DNA of 64,000 nt from JBBQUN01 sp963698395 (GTDB lineage Bacteria; Actinomycetota; Acidimicrobiia; Acidimicrobiales; SZUA-35), in the NCBI GenBank assembly GCA_963698395.1, contig CAVOQQ010000008.1, forward strand, positions 1 through 64,000, in the 5' to 3' direction. A program made the translations under genes and the position numbers. Below are positions 8,694 to 17,491 of this stretch, piece after piece. The notes under the pieces were generated by a model. It saw only the letters and a list, made by a program, of their open reading frames with translations, had not been told where the DNA came from and did not search any database. Numbering within the stretch: position 1 is the stretch's first letter; every line of letters begins with the position of its first letter.

Positions 8694-9673
8694 CACTGGT
8701 TGATCAGACCGGCGTTGCGTCCCACTTGTTCGATGTCGGCGTAGTTCGCGTTGTCGGTGCGTATGAACGAGTTGGCACCGAACAGGGCGAGAATCGCCGC
8801 TTGGTCGGGGTCGGTCGCATCGAGCGCCAACAGTGCTTCCACCACGGCCTCGGTCGCCCCGACACCCAATCGGTCGTCGATCTCGGGACGGGCCACCCAG
8901 TGATAGTCGAAGTACGACGGGGTCCGGAACACCTCGATGACGGCGCTGTCGTCGACGCCTCCCTCGGCCCGCCGGGCGTCCCACACCTGTGAGTTCAACG
9001 CGCCGGTCTGGAAGGTTCCCGCCTCGACCTGTTCGATCGTCGCATCATGGGACCCAGAGAAGCCGACGGCGCCATCGAAGTCGGTGGCGGGATCGATGCC
9101 CGCCTCGTTCAGGAACGCCTCGGGCATGAGGCGTCCTGACGTCGACGATTCAGATCCGTAGGTGAAGCGGGTGCCGGCCAAGTCACTCAGACCGGCGACG
9201 TCGGCCACCGGCTCGATCCCGGCGGAGGTGTTGGCGATGAACACGCTCGTGAACTCGGCGTCGATGTCTCGCTGGGCGACGGCATTGGCTCCTTCCACCT
9301 CGAGCCTCGCCTGCACCCCGGTCAATCCACCGAACCAGACGAAGTCGAGGTCGCCGGTTCGGAAGCCGGCCACCGCTCCCTGATAGTCGGTGACGGGGAG
9401 GTACTCCACGGTGAGCCCGGGAACGGCGCCCTCGAGGTAGTCGGCGACGAGCCCGTAGGTTCGTGCGAGCTGCTCGGGATCTTGATCGGGTATCGCTCCG
9501 ATCGTGAGCGTGCCATCGATCTCGGTGGAGGTTTCGGCTTGCCCCTCGTCGGAGGCGCCTCCACTGGTGTCACTGCTACTGGTGTCACTGCCACAACTCG
9601 CCGGCACGAATGCCAGCAGGGTGAGGAGTGCTACTGCGGACCACCGACCGGTGGTCTTGCGAGAGGCAGTCAA
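8693..9673 (-). CDS. Phosphate/phosphite/phosphonate ABC transporter substrate-binding protein (PhnD-like)
   Basis: This protein has 326 residues from a TTG start at 9673. I prefer that start because GAGGC sits five bases before it and the protein then opens with a normal signal peptide (TASRKTTGRW, hydrophobic core, PASC). An ATG at 9772 would put about 33 hydrophilic residues in front. The lipobox (PASC) is imperfect. PhnD-family features include DYQGAVAGFRTGDLDFVWFG near the middle and SESSTSGRLMPE, where the SxSG-type loop binds the anionic group. It is the first gene of the operon. Confidence 0.9.
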   Translation of the reverse strand: MTASRKTTGRWSAVALLTLLAFVPASCGSDTSSSDTSGGASDEGQAETSTEIDGTLTIGAIPDQDPEQLARTYGLVADYLEGAVPGLTVEYLPVTDYQGAVAGFRTGDLDFVWFGGLTGVQARLEVEGANAVAQRDIDAEFTSVFIANTSAGIEPVADVAGLSDLAGTRFTYGSESSTSGRLMPEAFLNEAGIDPATDFDGAVGFSGSHDATIEQVEAGTFQTGALNSQVWDARRAEGGVDDSAVIEVFRTPSYFDYHWVARPEIDDRLGVGATEAVVEALLALDATDPDQAAILALFGANSFIRTDNANYADIEQVGRNAGLINQ

Positions 9674-9711
9674 CGCTGCCTCGATTCGTTGCTCATCGGG
9701 TTCCTTTCGAA

Positions 9712-9742
9712 TCGGTTCGGATCTGAACCGAGTCGACGACTC
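9712..9742 (-). promoter_or_regulatory. Overlapping inverted repeats upstream of the phnD-like gene
   Basis: TCGGTTC-GGATCT-GAACCGA (7+6+7, 9712-9731) overlaps GAGTCG-A-CGACTC (6+1+6, 9730-9742). Both are perfect dyads. They lie 39-70 bases before the proposed start of the transport operon, in the divergent gap shared with the M20 peptidase. They look like a regulator binding site or a small RNA hairpin; the regulator is unknown. Confidence 0.45.
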
Positions 9743-9852
9743 TAGAAGGCTTCCGATGGGCTGCGAAACCACCGAGCCGAAACCGCCGGACCGATGGGTG
9801 CTCGCCGTTGGCGAAGAGGCGCCGTCGGGCGTCGGCGTGGAAGACTCCGTTG

Positions 9853-11223
9853 ATGCCCGACATGCGACAATCCGACCAGCTCCTCGACCACACGGTCGAC
9901 CTTCTCCAGCACATGATTCGCAATGCCTGTGTCAACAACGGTCACGCCGATTCCGGTCAGGAAGTGCGCAACGCCGACTTGTTGCAGACTTACCTCACGA
10001 GCGGCAGCGGCGGCTCCCGGATCGAGTTCGAACGGTTCGAGCCGACACCGGGTCGCGTCTCCTTCGTTGCCCGACTGAGGGGCAGCGACCCGTCGGCCAA
10101 GAGCCTGTGCCTGATGGGTCATACCGATGTGGTGCCGGTGAATCCCGATGGCTGGAGCCGTGATCCGTTCGCCGGCGAACTCATCGACGGCGAGGTCTGG
10201 GGACGCGGCGCCGTCGACATGCTGAACCTCACGTCGTCGATGGCGGTGGCCTTCCGCCATCTCGCCGACACCGGCTTCCGGCCCAAGGGCGATCTGCTCT
10301 ACTTCGCCGTTGCCGACGAGGAGTCCGGCAGCGCACATGGGGCTCGCTGGATCGCCGACCACCATCCCGAGTCGATCCGGTGCGATTACGTCCTCACCGA
10401 GAACGGAGGACTGCACGGCGGTGTCGGCAGCGATCAGACCGTTGGGCTCACGGTGGGGGAGAAGGGCGTCGCCTGGCGGCGCCTCCGCATCGATGGGGTC
10501 CCCGGCCACGGATCGATGCCGTTCCGCAAGGACAACGCGCTCGTCACCGCAGCTGCGGTGGTCCAGCGCATTGCCGAGTATCGGCCACCGGCACGGTTCC
10601 ACGAGCTGTGGCGCGAACGGGTCGACACCCTCCCGGTTCCCGACGAGGTGCGAGCAACCATGCTCGATCCCGACAAGCTCGACGAGCTGCTCGCCGTCAT
10701 GCCCGACGCCGGCAGTGCGAGCTACCTGCACTCGTGCGTGCACACCACCTTCTCGACCAACGTGCTCGATGGTGGACCCGACATGAAGACCAACGTCATT
10801 CCCGATGCCGTCGAACTCCAGGTCGACATCCGCACCCTGCCTGGCGAGACGCCCGATGAGGTCCAAGCCCATCTCGACCAAGCGCTCGGGGACCTGGCCG
10901 ACAAGGTGCGCGTCGAGGTGCTGATGAACGACATGGCTTCGATGAGTCGGCTCGACACGCCCCTGTGGGACAGCGTGCAGAAGGCGGTCAACAAGCCGTT
11001 CCCAGCCGCCAGACTGAGCCCGTCGTTGTCGGTTGGTTTCACCGATGCTCGGGTGTTCCGGGACCTCGGTGCCGTTGCCTACGGAGCCGGACTGATGAGT
11101 CCCGACCTGAGCGCCGGCGACTTCTCGAAGCGCTTCCACGGCAACGACGAACGCGTCGACACCGAATCGCTGCGGCTCACCACCGAACTCTGGCTCGACG
11201 TGGTGGCCGATCTGATGTCGTAG
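9853..11223 (+). CDS. M20-family zinc metallopeptidase (ArgE/DapE/ACY1-like)
   Basis: This 456-residue amidohydrolase removes an amino acid or acyl group from small peptides or N-acyl amino acids. M20 motifs occur in order: MGHTDVVP (metal His and catalytic Asp), WGRGAVDM (bridging Asp), ADEESGSAHGARW (catalytic Glu pair), GHGSMP in the dimerisation domain, and a late His in KRFHGNDERVD. ATG 9853 was chosen over an upstream start at 9808 because the extra N-terminus is basic and unlike the family; ATG 9862 is also possible. It is divergent from the transport operon. Exact substrate unknown. Confidence 0.9.
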   Translation: MPDMRQSDQLLDHTVDLLQHMIRNACVNNGHADSGQEVRNADLLQTYLTSGSGGSRIEFERFEPTPGRVSFVARLRGSDPSAKSLCLMGHTDVVPVNPDGWSRDPFAGELIDGEVWGRGAVDMLNLTSSMAVAFRHLADTGFRPKGDLLYFAVADEESGSAHGARWIADHHPESIRCDYVLTENGGLHGGVGSDQTVGLTVGEKGVAWRRLRIDGVPGHGSMPFRKDNALVTAAAVVQRIAEYRPPARFHELWRERVDTLPVPDEVRATMLDPDKLDELLAVMPDAGSASYLHSCVHTTFSTNVLDGGPDMKTNVIPDAVELQVDIRTLPGETPDEVQAHLDQALGDLADKVRVEVLMNDMASMSRLDTPLWDSVQKAVNKPFPAARLSPSLSVGFTDARVFRDLGAVAYGAGLMSPDLSAGDFSKRFHGNDERVDTESLRLTTELWLDVVADLMS

Positions 11224-11246
11224 CCAGGGAACGCGTTGGAGTGCTC

Positions 11247-11747
11247 TCAGCCAATCGGTGCCGGCGTGATCGACACCGTGTCGAGCCCGAACCGTTCGAT
11301 GGTTGCCTCCCAGTCGATCGCCTTCGTGGTGACGGCGTCGGCCTCGGTCAGTTGGTCGGCGGGAACGGCCCACATGAGCTCGAACTCGATGCCGTCGGGG
11401 TCCTTGCAGTAGAGGCTCTTCGACACACCATGGTCGCTCTCGCCCGCCAACGCGCCGGCATCGAGCAGTCGGGCGCGTCGCTCCAACAGCTCGCGCAGCG
11501 TCGGGACTTCCCAGGCCAGGTGGTAGAGCCCGACGGACGCTCGTCCGGCTGCGTTCGGCCCGGCGTTCGCACCAACCGAGAAGAACGCGATGTCGTGATC
11601 GTTGGGAGAGTCGGGGGCGACTCGCATGAACACGCCGCCGGGAAATGCGGTGGCAACCTCGAAGTCGAGCAGTGTGGCGTAGAAGTCGGCTGTGGCTTCG
11701 GCGTCGCGAACATAGAGAACCGCGTGATTGAGTCGGGAGATGGCCAT
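11247..11747 (-). CDS. VOC-family (glyoxalase/extradiol dioxygenase-like) protein
   Basis: This 166-residue protein starts at ATG 11747; the reading frame further upstream is antisense to the M3 peptidase. The two beta-alpha-beta-beta-beta modules are recognisable. The likely metal ligands are His in LNHAVLYVRD, His in LYHLAWEV and Glu in DPDGIEFEL, the pattern of single-domain dioxygenase-like VOC proteins. The length fits a one-chain, two-module protein. It lies 22 bases downstream of pepF on the same strand and may be co-transcribed. Substrate unknown. Confidence 0.88.
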   Translation of the reverse strand: MAISRLNHAVLYVRDAEATADFYATLLDFEVATAFPGGVFMRVAPDSPNDHDIAFFSVGANAGPNAAGRASVGLYHLAWEVPTLRELLERRARLLDAGALAGESDHGVSKSLYCKDPDGIEFELMWAVPADQLTEADAVTTKAIDWEATIERFGLDTVSITPAPIG

Positions 11748-11769
11748 GGTTGCGACAACCCCGCCGACG

Positions 11770-13641
11770 TCAGGCCTGTTCCGCCAGCGAAGAGAAGTCG
11801 GCGATGCGGGCGCGCACGACGTCGAGGCTCGATTCCCAGAACGCCTGGTCCTCGACGTCGATCCCGAAGCGAGCCGCCAACACGTGGGCCTGCGCCAGGC
11901 CGGTCGATGCCAGCAGGTCGTCGTAGCCGGAGCGGAAACGCTCGGGATCTTCGTCGTAGCGGGCGTAGAGCCCGAGTCCGAACAAGAAGCCGAAAGCGTA
12001 GGGCCAGTTGTAGAAGAGCGAGCCGTAGTAGTGCGGCTTGGCCGCCCACATCCACGGGTGGCGTTGATCGGTCGCAAGGCCGTCGCCGTAGGTGGCTTCC
12101 TGGGCCGCCGACATCAGATCGCAAAGGCCCGGAACCGAGATGGTCGAGTTGGCCCGCTGTTCGAAGACCGAGGCCTCGAACAGGAAGCGGGAGTGGATGT
12201 CGACGATCACCTGGGTCGAACTCTGCAGGTCGACGTCGAGGAGGTTCAGCCGCTGTGCCGGGTCGGTCGTGGTGGCGAGACCGTGCTGGATGAGGATCGT
12301 CTCGCAGAAGATCGACGCAGTCTCGGCCAGGGACGACGGCGTTCCCTGCTGGATCGGCGTGCGCTCGGTCATGGTCGTGTTGTGGTAGGCGTGACCGAGT
12401 TCGTGGGCGAGCGTGAACACCTCGGGCATCGACGAGTTGAAGTTCATCAGCACGCGTGAATCACCGTCACCCATCGGCATGCAGAACGCACCGCCCTGCT
12501 TGCCGGCCCGTGGGCCGGCGTCGATCCAAGCGTTCTCGAACGCTCGCTGTGCCAGACCACGCAGTTGGGGTGAATAGGAAGCGAAGGCCTCGCTCACGGT
12601 GGTCTGCGCCTCGGCCCACGTGACGCTGCGCTCGGCGCCGACCGGAGCGAACAGACTCCAGAACGGCAGGCCGCCATCGGCTGACGACGGATCGTCGGCC
12701 GCCGCGCTCAGGAGTTGGGCCTTCGATCGTAGGTATCGACGGAAGTCAGGGAACGACCCGATCATGGCTGCCTGCATGGCGTCGAGTGTCCTCCGGCTGA
12801 CTGCCTGGCCGAACAGCTGGGCATCGAGAATCGAGGGCCAGCCACGGCGGAGCGCAAGCTTCTGTTGCTCGCCCTTGATGGCATTCATCGCAGCGGCGAG
12901 GGGTATGGCGTTGGCTTCCCAAGCAGCCAGCTCGGCGTCGTAGGCCGCCCTGCGCACACGAGGGTCGGCGTCCATCGCCATGCCGCGGATGGCGAAGATC
13001 GGGTGCGTCTCGGTTCCGATGGGAAGCGCCACCTCGGCCGTGATCCCGGAGCTCACGTCGGAATACAGCTGGGACCACGCCGAGGACCCCGTGAGTGACA
13101 TCAGCGAGGCGAGCTGCTCCTCGCCCTCGGGCATCTGGCGCTCTGCCCGCATCGCCCCCTTGCGGACCGGCCACTCGTGCGCACTCGCCTCGGTGCTGGC
13201 TGCGATCAATGCATCGGCGCCGAGCGCCGCCATCCACGCGTCGAACCGGGTTCGCAGATCCGACATGGACGCCGAGAGCTCCATCAGGCGGGACATCGTC
13301 GCCTGGGCGAGTGCATCGGTGGTGTCGGTCGAGACGAACGCGTAGGTGAAGGCATCGAGCAGATCGATCTCGGCGGTGACGCGATTGAGTTCGGCGAGGA
13401 TCTCGTCGAACGCCGCGATCACCCCGGCGTCGGGCGCCTTCGGGTCGAGCGCCTTGTCGCCCGCTCGAACGTCATGACGATCGAACAGGGCGGTGAGGCG
13501 TTGGACAGAAGCGCCGGCCTGCTCCTCCGCAGTGGTGAACTCGCGACTGTCGAGACTCGGGAAGTAGGCGGACACGTCCCAGCGGGGCACGTCGATGGGT
13601 GGCGCTGCGGTGTCGGCAAGGGTGCGGCGAGGTTCGATCAT
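11770..13641 (-). CDS. pepF: M3-family oligoendopeptidase (PepF-like)
   Basis: This 623-residue cytosolic zinc metallopeptidase is the usual length for oligoendopeptidase F. The zinc site HELGHAYH lies near residue 390, with the third ligand Glu in SSLAETASIFCE about 25 residues on. The C-terminal HYYGSLFYNWPYAFG matches the conserved tyrosine-rich substrate stretch of the family. It would trim peptides of about 5-20 residues. No clear ribosome binding site precedes ATG 13641, so the mRNA may be leaderless. Confidence 0.93.
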   Translation of the reverse strand: MIEPRRTLADTAAPPIDVPRWDVSAYFPSLDSREFTTAEEQAGASVQRLTALFDRHDVRAGDKALDPKAPDAGVIAAFDEILAELNRVTAEIDLLDAFTYAFVSTDTTDALAQATMSRLMELSASMSDLRTRFDAWMAALGADALIAASTEASAHEWPVRKGAMRAERQMPEGEEQLASLMSLTGSSAWSQLYSDVSSGITAEVALPIGTETHPIFAIRGMAMDADPRVRRAAYDAELAAWEANAIPLAAAMNAIKGEQQKLALRRGWPSILDAQLFGQAVSRRTLDAMQAAMIGSFPDFRRYLRSKAQLLSAAADDPSSADGGLPFWSLFAPVGAERSVTWAEAQTTVSEAFASYSPQLRGLAQRAFENAWIDAGPRAGKQGGAFCMPMGDGDSRVLMNFNSSMPEVFTLAHELGHAYHNTTMTERTPIQQGTPSSLAETASIFCETILIQHGLATTTDPAQRLNLLDVDLQSSTQVIVDIHSRFLFEASVFEQRANSTISVPGLCDLMSAAQEATYGDGLATDQRHPWMWAAKPHYYGSLFYNWPYAFGFLFGLGLYARYDEDPERFRSGYDDLLASTGLAQAHVLAARFGIDVEDQAFWESSLDVVRARIADFSSLAEQA

Positions 13642-13724
13642 CGGACCAGGCTAGATCCGGGGGCCATACGAGGAGGACATCATCGGAAACGGAACCTCGC
13701 CGAGACCTGACGTAGAGTGACCGG

Positions 13725-14792
13725 GTGATCGGAAGACCCCGCCCCAACATCGCTGCTCTCCCTGCGTATCGGCCAGGAAAGGGCGCAGCGCAGGCCGAAG
13801 CCGAGCATGGCATCGTCGACGCCATCAAGCTCGCATCGAACGAGACGCCGTGGGGTCCGGTGCCGTCGGTCATCGCCGCCATGGAAGCCGCAGCGAAGAC
13901 CACGAATCGCTATGCCGACCATCGCGCCACCGAGTTGCGAGCAGCACTCGGCGAGTGGGTCGGCCTGGATCCGAGCCGCATCACGGTCGGCTGTGGGTCG
14001 GTCGGGCTGCTCCAGCAGTTGCTGCTCACCTACGTCGACCCCGGCGAAGAGGTCGTGTACCCCTGGCGCTCCTTCGAGGTCTACCCGGTGTACACCTCGC
14101 TGGTGGGCGGGGTCGCCATCACCACGCCATTGGTCAACTCGACCTTCGATCTCGACGCCGTTGCGGCCAGCGTCACCGAGCGAACCAAGCTCGTGATCCT
14201 CGCCAATCCCAACAACCCGACCGGAACGGCAGTCCCGATGTCCGACATCGTCAGCCTGCTCGATCGGATCGACTCGAGCGTCGTGGTCGTGCTCGACGAG
14301 GCCTATCGAGAGTTCATGTCCGACGATCTCGGCAACCCGGTGCCCGACCTCCTCGACCGCTACGACAACCTCTGTGTGCTGCGCACCTTCTCCAAGGCCC
14401 AGGGACTGGCGGCGCTGCGAGTGGGCTACGCCATGGGTCATCCCGAGCTGATCGAGTCGCTCGACAAGACGCTGTTCCCCTTCGCCGTGAACGGTCTCGC
14501 CCAGGCGGCAGCCATCGCCTCGATCGAGGCGCACGACGAGGTGATGGAGCGGGTGGGCGTCATCGTGTCCGAGCGGGTGCGGGTGGTGGCCGCACTCGAG
14601 AACGCCGGCTGGCAGGTGCCGAAGCCAGAGGCGAACTTCGTCTACCTCGACCTGGGGGCACGAACCGACGAGGTCTACCTCGACCTCGAACGCTCAGGGG
14701 TCGTCACTCGTCCCTTCAGCGGTGAGGGCATCAGGGTCACGATCTCGTCGCCGGAGGAAAACGATCGCTTCCTCGCCGCACTCCTGGGCTGA
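13725..14792 (+). CDS. HisC-like PLP aminotransferase (class I/II)
   Basis: This 355-residue aminotransferase has a GTG start. Family landmarks are LASNETPWGP near 36-45, the PLP-anchoring Asn in ANPNNPTG, Asp-Glu-Ala-Tyr in VLDEAYREF, the Schiff-base Lys in RTFSKAQGLAALRVGY, and the carboxylate-binding Arg in GEGIRVTI. It is probably histidinol-phosphate or aromatic amino acid aminotransferase. No other histidine genes are nearby, so an aromatic or broad-specificity role is as likely as HisC proper. The stop lies 14 bases before the convergent cNMP-domain gene. Confidence 0.9.
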   Translation: MIGRPRPNIAALPAYRPGKGAAQAEAEHGIVDAIKLASNETPWGPVPSVIAAMEAAAKTTNRYADHRATELRAALGEWVGLDPSRITVGCGSVGLLQQLLLTYVDPGEEVVYPWRSFEVYPVYTSLVGGVAITTPLVNSTFDLDAVAASVTERTKLVILANPNNPTGTAVPMSDIVSLLDRIDSSVVVVLDEAYREFMSDDLGNPVPDLLDRYDNLCVLRTFSKAQGLAALRVGYAMGHPELIESLDKTLFPFAVNGLAQAAAIASIEAHDEVMERVGVIVSERVRVVAALENAGWQVPKPEANFVYLDLGARTDEVYLDLERSGVVTRPFSGEGIRVTISSPEENDRFLAALLG

Positions 14793-14806
14793 CGAGGCGG
14801 CGACCG

Positions 14807-15223
14807 TCAACTGAGGAGACCCGGTTCGAGATCGTGGAGCCGCTTGATGGCGGCGATGAGGATCTTCTTCGACAGTTTCGGGTTCGAGTCGAGCAGGGCA
14901 CTGAACTCCCGGCGATCGAGGACCTCGGCCACCATGTCCGTCTCGGCCGTCACGGTGGCGCTGCGTGGCAGACCGGCCAGTACCGCCACCTCTCCCAGGA
15001 CTTCGCCCGGACCCACGGTGGCGACCAGGCGGCCCCGATGGCGAACCGTTGCCGTGCCCTCGAGGATGATGAACGCCTCTCGCCCGACCGACCCTTCGGT
15101 GATGAACTCGCGACCGGCACGAATGTCGATCGGCGTCATGAGCTTTTCGATCTCGCGCAGCTCGGACTTGGAGAGCTCCGAGAACAGGTCGATGGCAGCA
15201 AGGGTCTCGCGAGTACTGGGCAT
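14807..15223 (-). CDS. Stand-alone cyclic-nucleotide-binding domain protein
   Basis: This 138-residue protein is one cNMP-binding beta-barrel without a DNA-binding domain. The phosphate-binding cassette GEVLGEVAVLAGLPRSATVTA (about 73-93) keeps the Glu and Arg that contact cyclic nucleotide in CRP-type domains, so ligand binding is plausible. The helical N-terminus (SKSELREIEKLM) matches CRP/PKA-R domains. With no effector domain it presumably acts through a partner. It is convergent with the aminotransferase and divergent from the LldD-like gene. Confidence 0.86.
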   Translation of the reverse strand: MPSTRETLAAIDLFSELSKSELREIEKLMTPIDIRAGREFITEGSVGREAFIILEGTATVRHRGRLVATVGPGEVLGEVAVLAGLPRSATVTAETDMVAEVLDRREFSALLDSNPKLSKKILIAAIKRLHDLEPGLLS

Positions 15224-15308
15224 GGTGGCTCCACGGTCGGGACGGGATGGTTCCTGTGTCTAGCACGCATCCATCGGCGGTCTGGCCGAGTCGCGGAGGA
15301 TGCAGGCG

Positions 15309-16548
15309 ATGTACCGTTCGGTCATGGGAATGATCAACACCTTCCGGTCGGTGGTGCAGTTCAAGTCGATCGAGACGGATCCGATCGAACGACGGCTGAG
15401 CGGCTGCGCAGACATCGGCGATCTTCGAAGAATCGCCAAGAGCCGACTTCCGGGCGGTGTGTTCGACTACATCGACGGCGGAGCCGAGGACGAGCGGGCG
15501 CTCGGGCGCAACGCCGCCGCCTTCGCTGATCTCGAGTTCGTTCCCGCGTGCGTTGCGTGACGTCTCCGAGATCGACACGTCGACGACCCTCTTCGGACGA
15601 CCACTCCCGTATCCGCTCGTGCTGTCGCCAACCGGGTTCACCCGGATCGCGCATTCGCAGGGTGAGCTGGCGGTCGCCCGCTCCGCTGCCAATCGAGGCA
15701 TTCCCTACGGCTTGTCCACCATGGGAACTCGCTCCATCGAGGAGGTGGCGAGGGTGAGCGATGGTCCCAAGTGGTTCCAGGTCTATACCTGGAAGGATCG
15801 GGGCCTGGTCAAGGATCTGGTCGATCGGGCGGCCGCGGCCGGCTACGAGGCGATCATCTTGACCGTCGACACCGCAGTCCTCGGACGTCGTGAGCGAGAT
15901 GTTCGGCGTGGCTACACCCTGCCTCCGAAGATCGGGCTCGACACCTTGATCGACGGTGCCATCCATCCCGGCTGGTCGCTCGACTTCCTTCGTCACGACC
16001 CCATCACCTTTGCCAACGTGGCCAGTGACAACGATGCCGGTGACGGATCGAGTGCGGTCAACCTGTCGGAGTACATCAACTCGCAGTTCGACCAGGCGCT
16101 CTCGTGGGCCGACGTCGAATGGCTGCAGTCGATCTGGAACGGACCGATCGTGCTCAAGGGCGTGCAGAGCGTCGCCGATGCGATGATCGCGGCCGATCTC
16201 GGCGTGGCGGCGGTTGCGCTGTCGAACCATGGTGGACGCCAACTCGACAGCGCCCCGGCGCCGATCGACCTGGTCGCCCCGGTCGCCCAAGCGGTGGGTG
16301 GGCGAATCGAGATCTTGGCCGACGGCGGCATTCGTCGGGGAAGCGACATCGTCAAGGCGGTGGCGCTGGGCGCGACGGCCGCGATGGCGGGCCGACCCTA
16401 CCTCTATGGCTTGGGAGCGGCGGGGGAGCGCGGCGTCGATTTCGTGCTCGACTTCTTCGAAGCCGGTATTCGCCAGACGATGGCGCTCACCGGGGCCACC
16501 GACATCGCGGCACTCACTCCGGAGCTGGTGCAGTACCGTCGGCGATGA
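15309..16548 (+). pseudogene. LldD-like FMN-dependent L-lactate/alpha-hydroxy-acid dehydrogenase, frameshifted
   Basis: The N-terminal part runs in one frame to a stop near 15560 (DLRRIAKSRLPGGVFDYIDG, then EFVPACVA and stop). The rest continues in another frame from about 15546 (PRALRDVSEIDTSTTLFG). Removing one C from the CCC at 15543-15545 restores V-P-R-A-L-R-D-V, which matches the family. The joined protein of about 412 residues resembles mycobacterial LldD2: SPTGFTRIAH, WFQVYTWKDR, LTVDTAVLGRRERD, catalytic SNHGGRQLD, and FMN-binding DGGIRRGSDI. It would oxidise L-lactate or a related acid and pass electrons to quinone. GGAGG lies nine bases before ATG 15309. Either a real mutation or a sequencing error; everything else looks intact. 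Confidence 0.85.
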
Positions 16549-16906
16549 ACGACCGGTAGACGCCGAGCAGGGCGTCTTTCTGCTCGGCGTTGAGATGAGC
16601 ATCGGCTCGGATGGCCGCCTCGGTGGTCTGTTGTGTGTCGGGTCGGGGATCGGGATCGATCAATCCGGCGTAGGCCATCATGTTCTCGGCGCTGATGTCG
16701 AGCGCGCCCGCCAGTGCCCGCAGCACGCGAACGGATGGAGCGTGCAGGCCCCGTTCGATCTGGCTCACGTAGGGATCCGACAGATTCGTGAGCTTCGCCA
16801 GCTCGCGCTGGGACAACTGAGCCAGTCGGCGTTGGGTTCGAATGAACTCGCCGAGCTGGCTCAGTTGATCGCCATGGTCATCTGAAGCGTTGTCGCAGAC
16901 GCCCAT
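16514..16906 (-). CDS. XRE-family helix-turn-helix regulator (Rv0474-like)
   Basis: This 130-residue protein has a Cro/CI-type HTH at about residues 18-75 (QRRLAQLSQRELAKLTNLSD, then YVSQIERGLHAPS) and a short C-terminal helical tail. The start ATG 16906 leaves eight bases after the HBHA-like stop at 16915, so the two are likely one operon with the regulator second. From memory, Mycobacterium tuberculosis has a similar XRE gene (Rv0474) beside hbhA (Rv0475). The 3' end overlaps the end of the LldD-like gene by 35 bases, convergently. Confidence 0.88.
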   Translation of the reverse strand: MGVCDNASDDHGDQLSQLGEFIRTQRRLAQLSQRELAKLTNLSDPYVSQIERGLHAPSVRVLRALAGALDISAENMMAYAGLIDPDPRPDTQQTTEAAIRADAHLNAEQKDALLGVYRSFIADGTAPAPE

Positions 16907-16914
16907 GGTGAGGG

Positions 16915-17436
16915 TCAGGCGCCAGCGGTGGTGGACTTCTTGGCGGCGGTCTTGCGGGCAGCGGTCTTGCGAGCTGCGGGCTTCCTCGCCGTGGTCTTTC
17001 GGGCGGTTGCCTTCTTGGCCGTGGTCTTGCGGGCGGTGGCCTTGGTGGCAGGCGCAGCGGCGGTGGCCTTGACCTTGGTGGTGGTGTCGGTGCTGATCAT
17101 CCACGGGGTGACCAGTTTGATGGCCATCTCACGGTTGGAGGCGGTGATGCGCTCGATGGCATCGAAATAGGAGGTGACGACCTCGGCCGGCTGGGGGAGT
17201 CGCTCGGCACCGGGGAGGGTGGCGACACGGCTGGTGACGTTTTCGGCGACCCACTCGTTGGCTTCGGCGAAGCGGCTGGTTGCCTCTTCGAAGCGCTCGT
17301 TGAGTTCGGCCTGAGCCGCTTCGAAGCGCTCGTTGAGTTCCTTCTGGAGCGACTCGAAGCGCTCGACGACCTCTTCGACGGTGGGGTTCTCGGTGATCTG
17401 TTCTTGGGCCTTCTTGACCTGATCCATGAGCATCAT
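16915..17436 (-). CDS. HBHA/phasin-like coiled-coil protein with lysine-alanine-rich histone-H1-like tail
   Basis: This 173-residue protein starts at ATG 17436, preceded by GAGAGGAA. The N-terminal part (about 5-110) is a charged amphipathic helix region with an internal repeat, LNERFEAAQAELNERFEEAT. Residues about 120-173 are a Lys/Arg/Ala/Thr tail of KATARKTTA-type repeats. This matches the architecture of mycobacterial heparin-binding hemagglutinin: a coiled coil plus a polycationic tail that binds anionic polymers, nucleic acid or membranes. A phasin-like role on lipid or polymer granules is another possibility. Two palindromes lie in its promoter region. Confidence 0.78.
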   Translation of the reverse strand: MMLMDQVKKAQEQITENPTVEEVVERFESLQKELNERFEAAQAELNERFEEATSRFAEANEWVAENVTSRVATLPGAERLPQPAEVVTSYFDAIERITASNREMAIKLVTPWMISTDTTTKVKATAAAPATKATARKTTAKKATARKTTARKPAARKTAARKTAAKKSTTAGA

Positions 17437-17491
17437 GACGGGTTCCTCTCGGGGTGTGCTCGATTGAGCGGTGACAGCGAGCCGATGGCCC

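Noticed and set aside
9742..11373. 543-codon open frame on the minus strand
   Set aside because: It lies opposite the M20 peptidase, whose motifs are complete; codon-phase shadowing in GC-rich DNA explains it.
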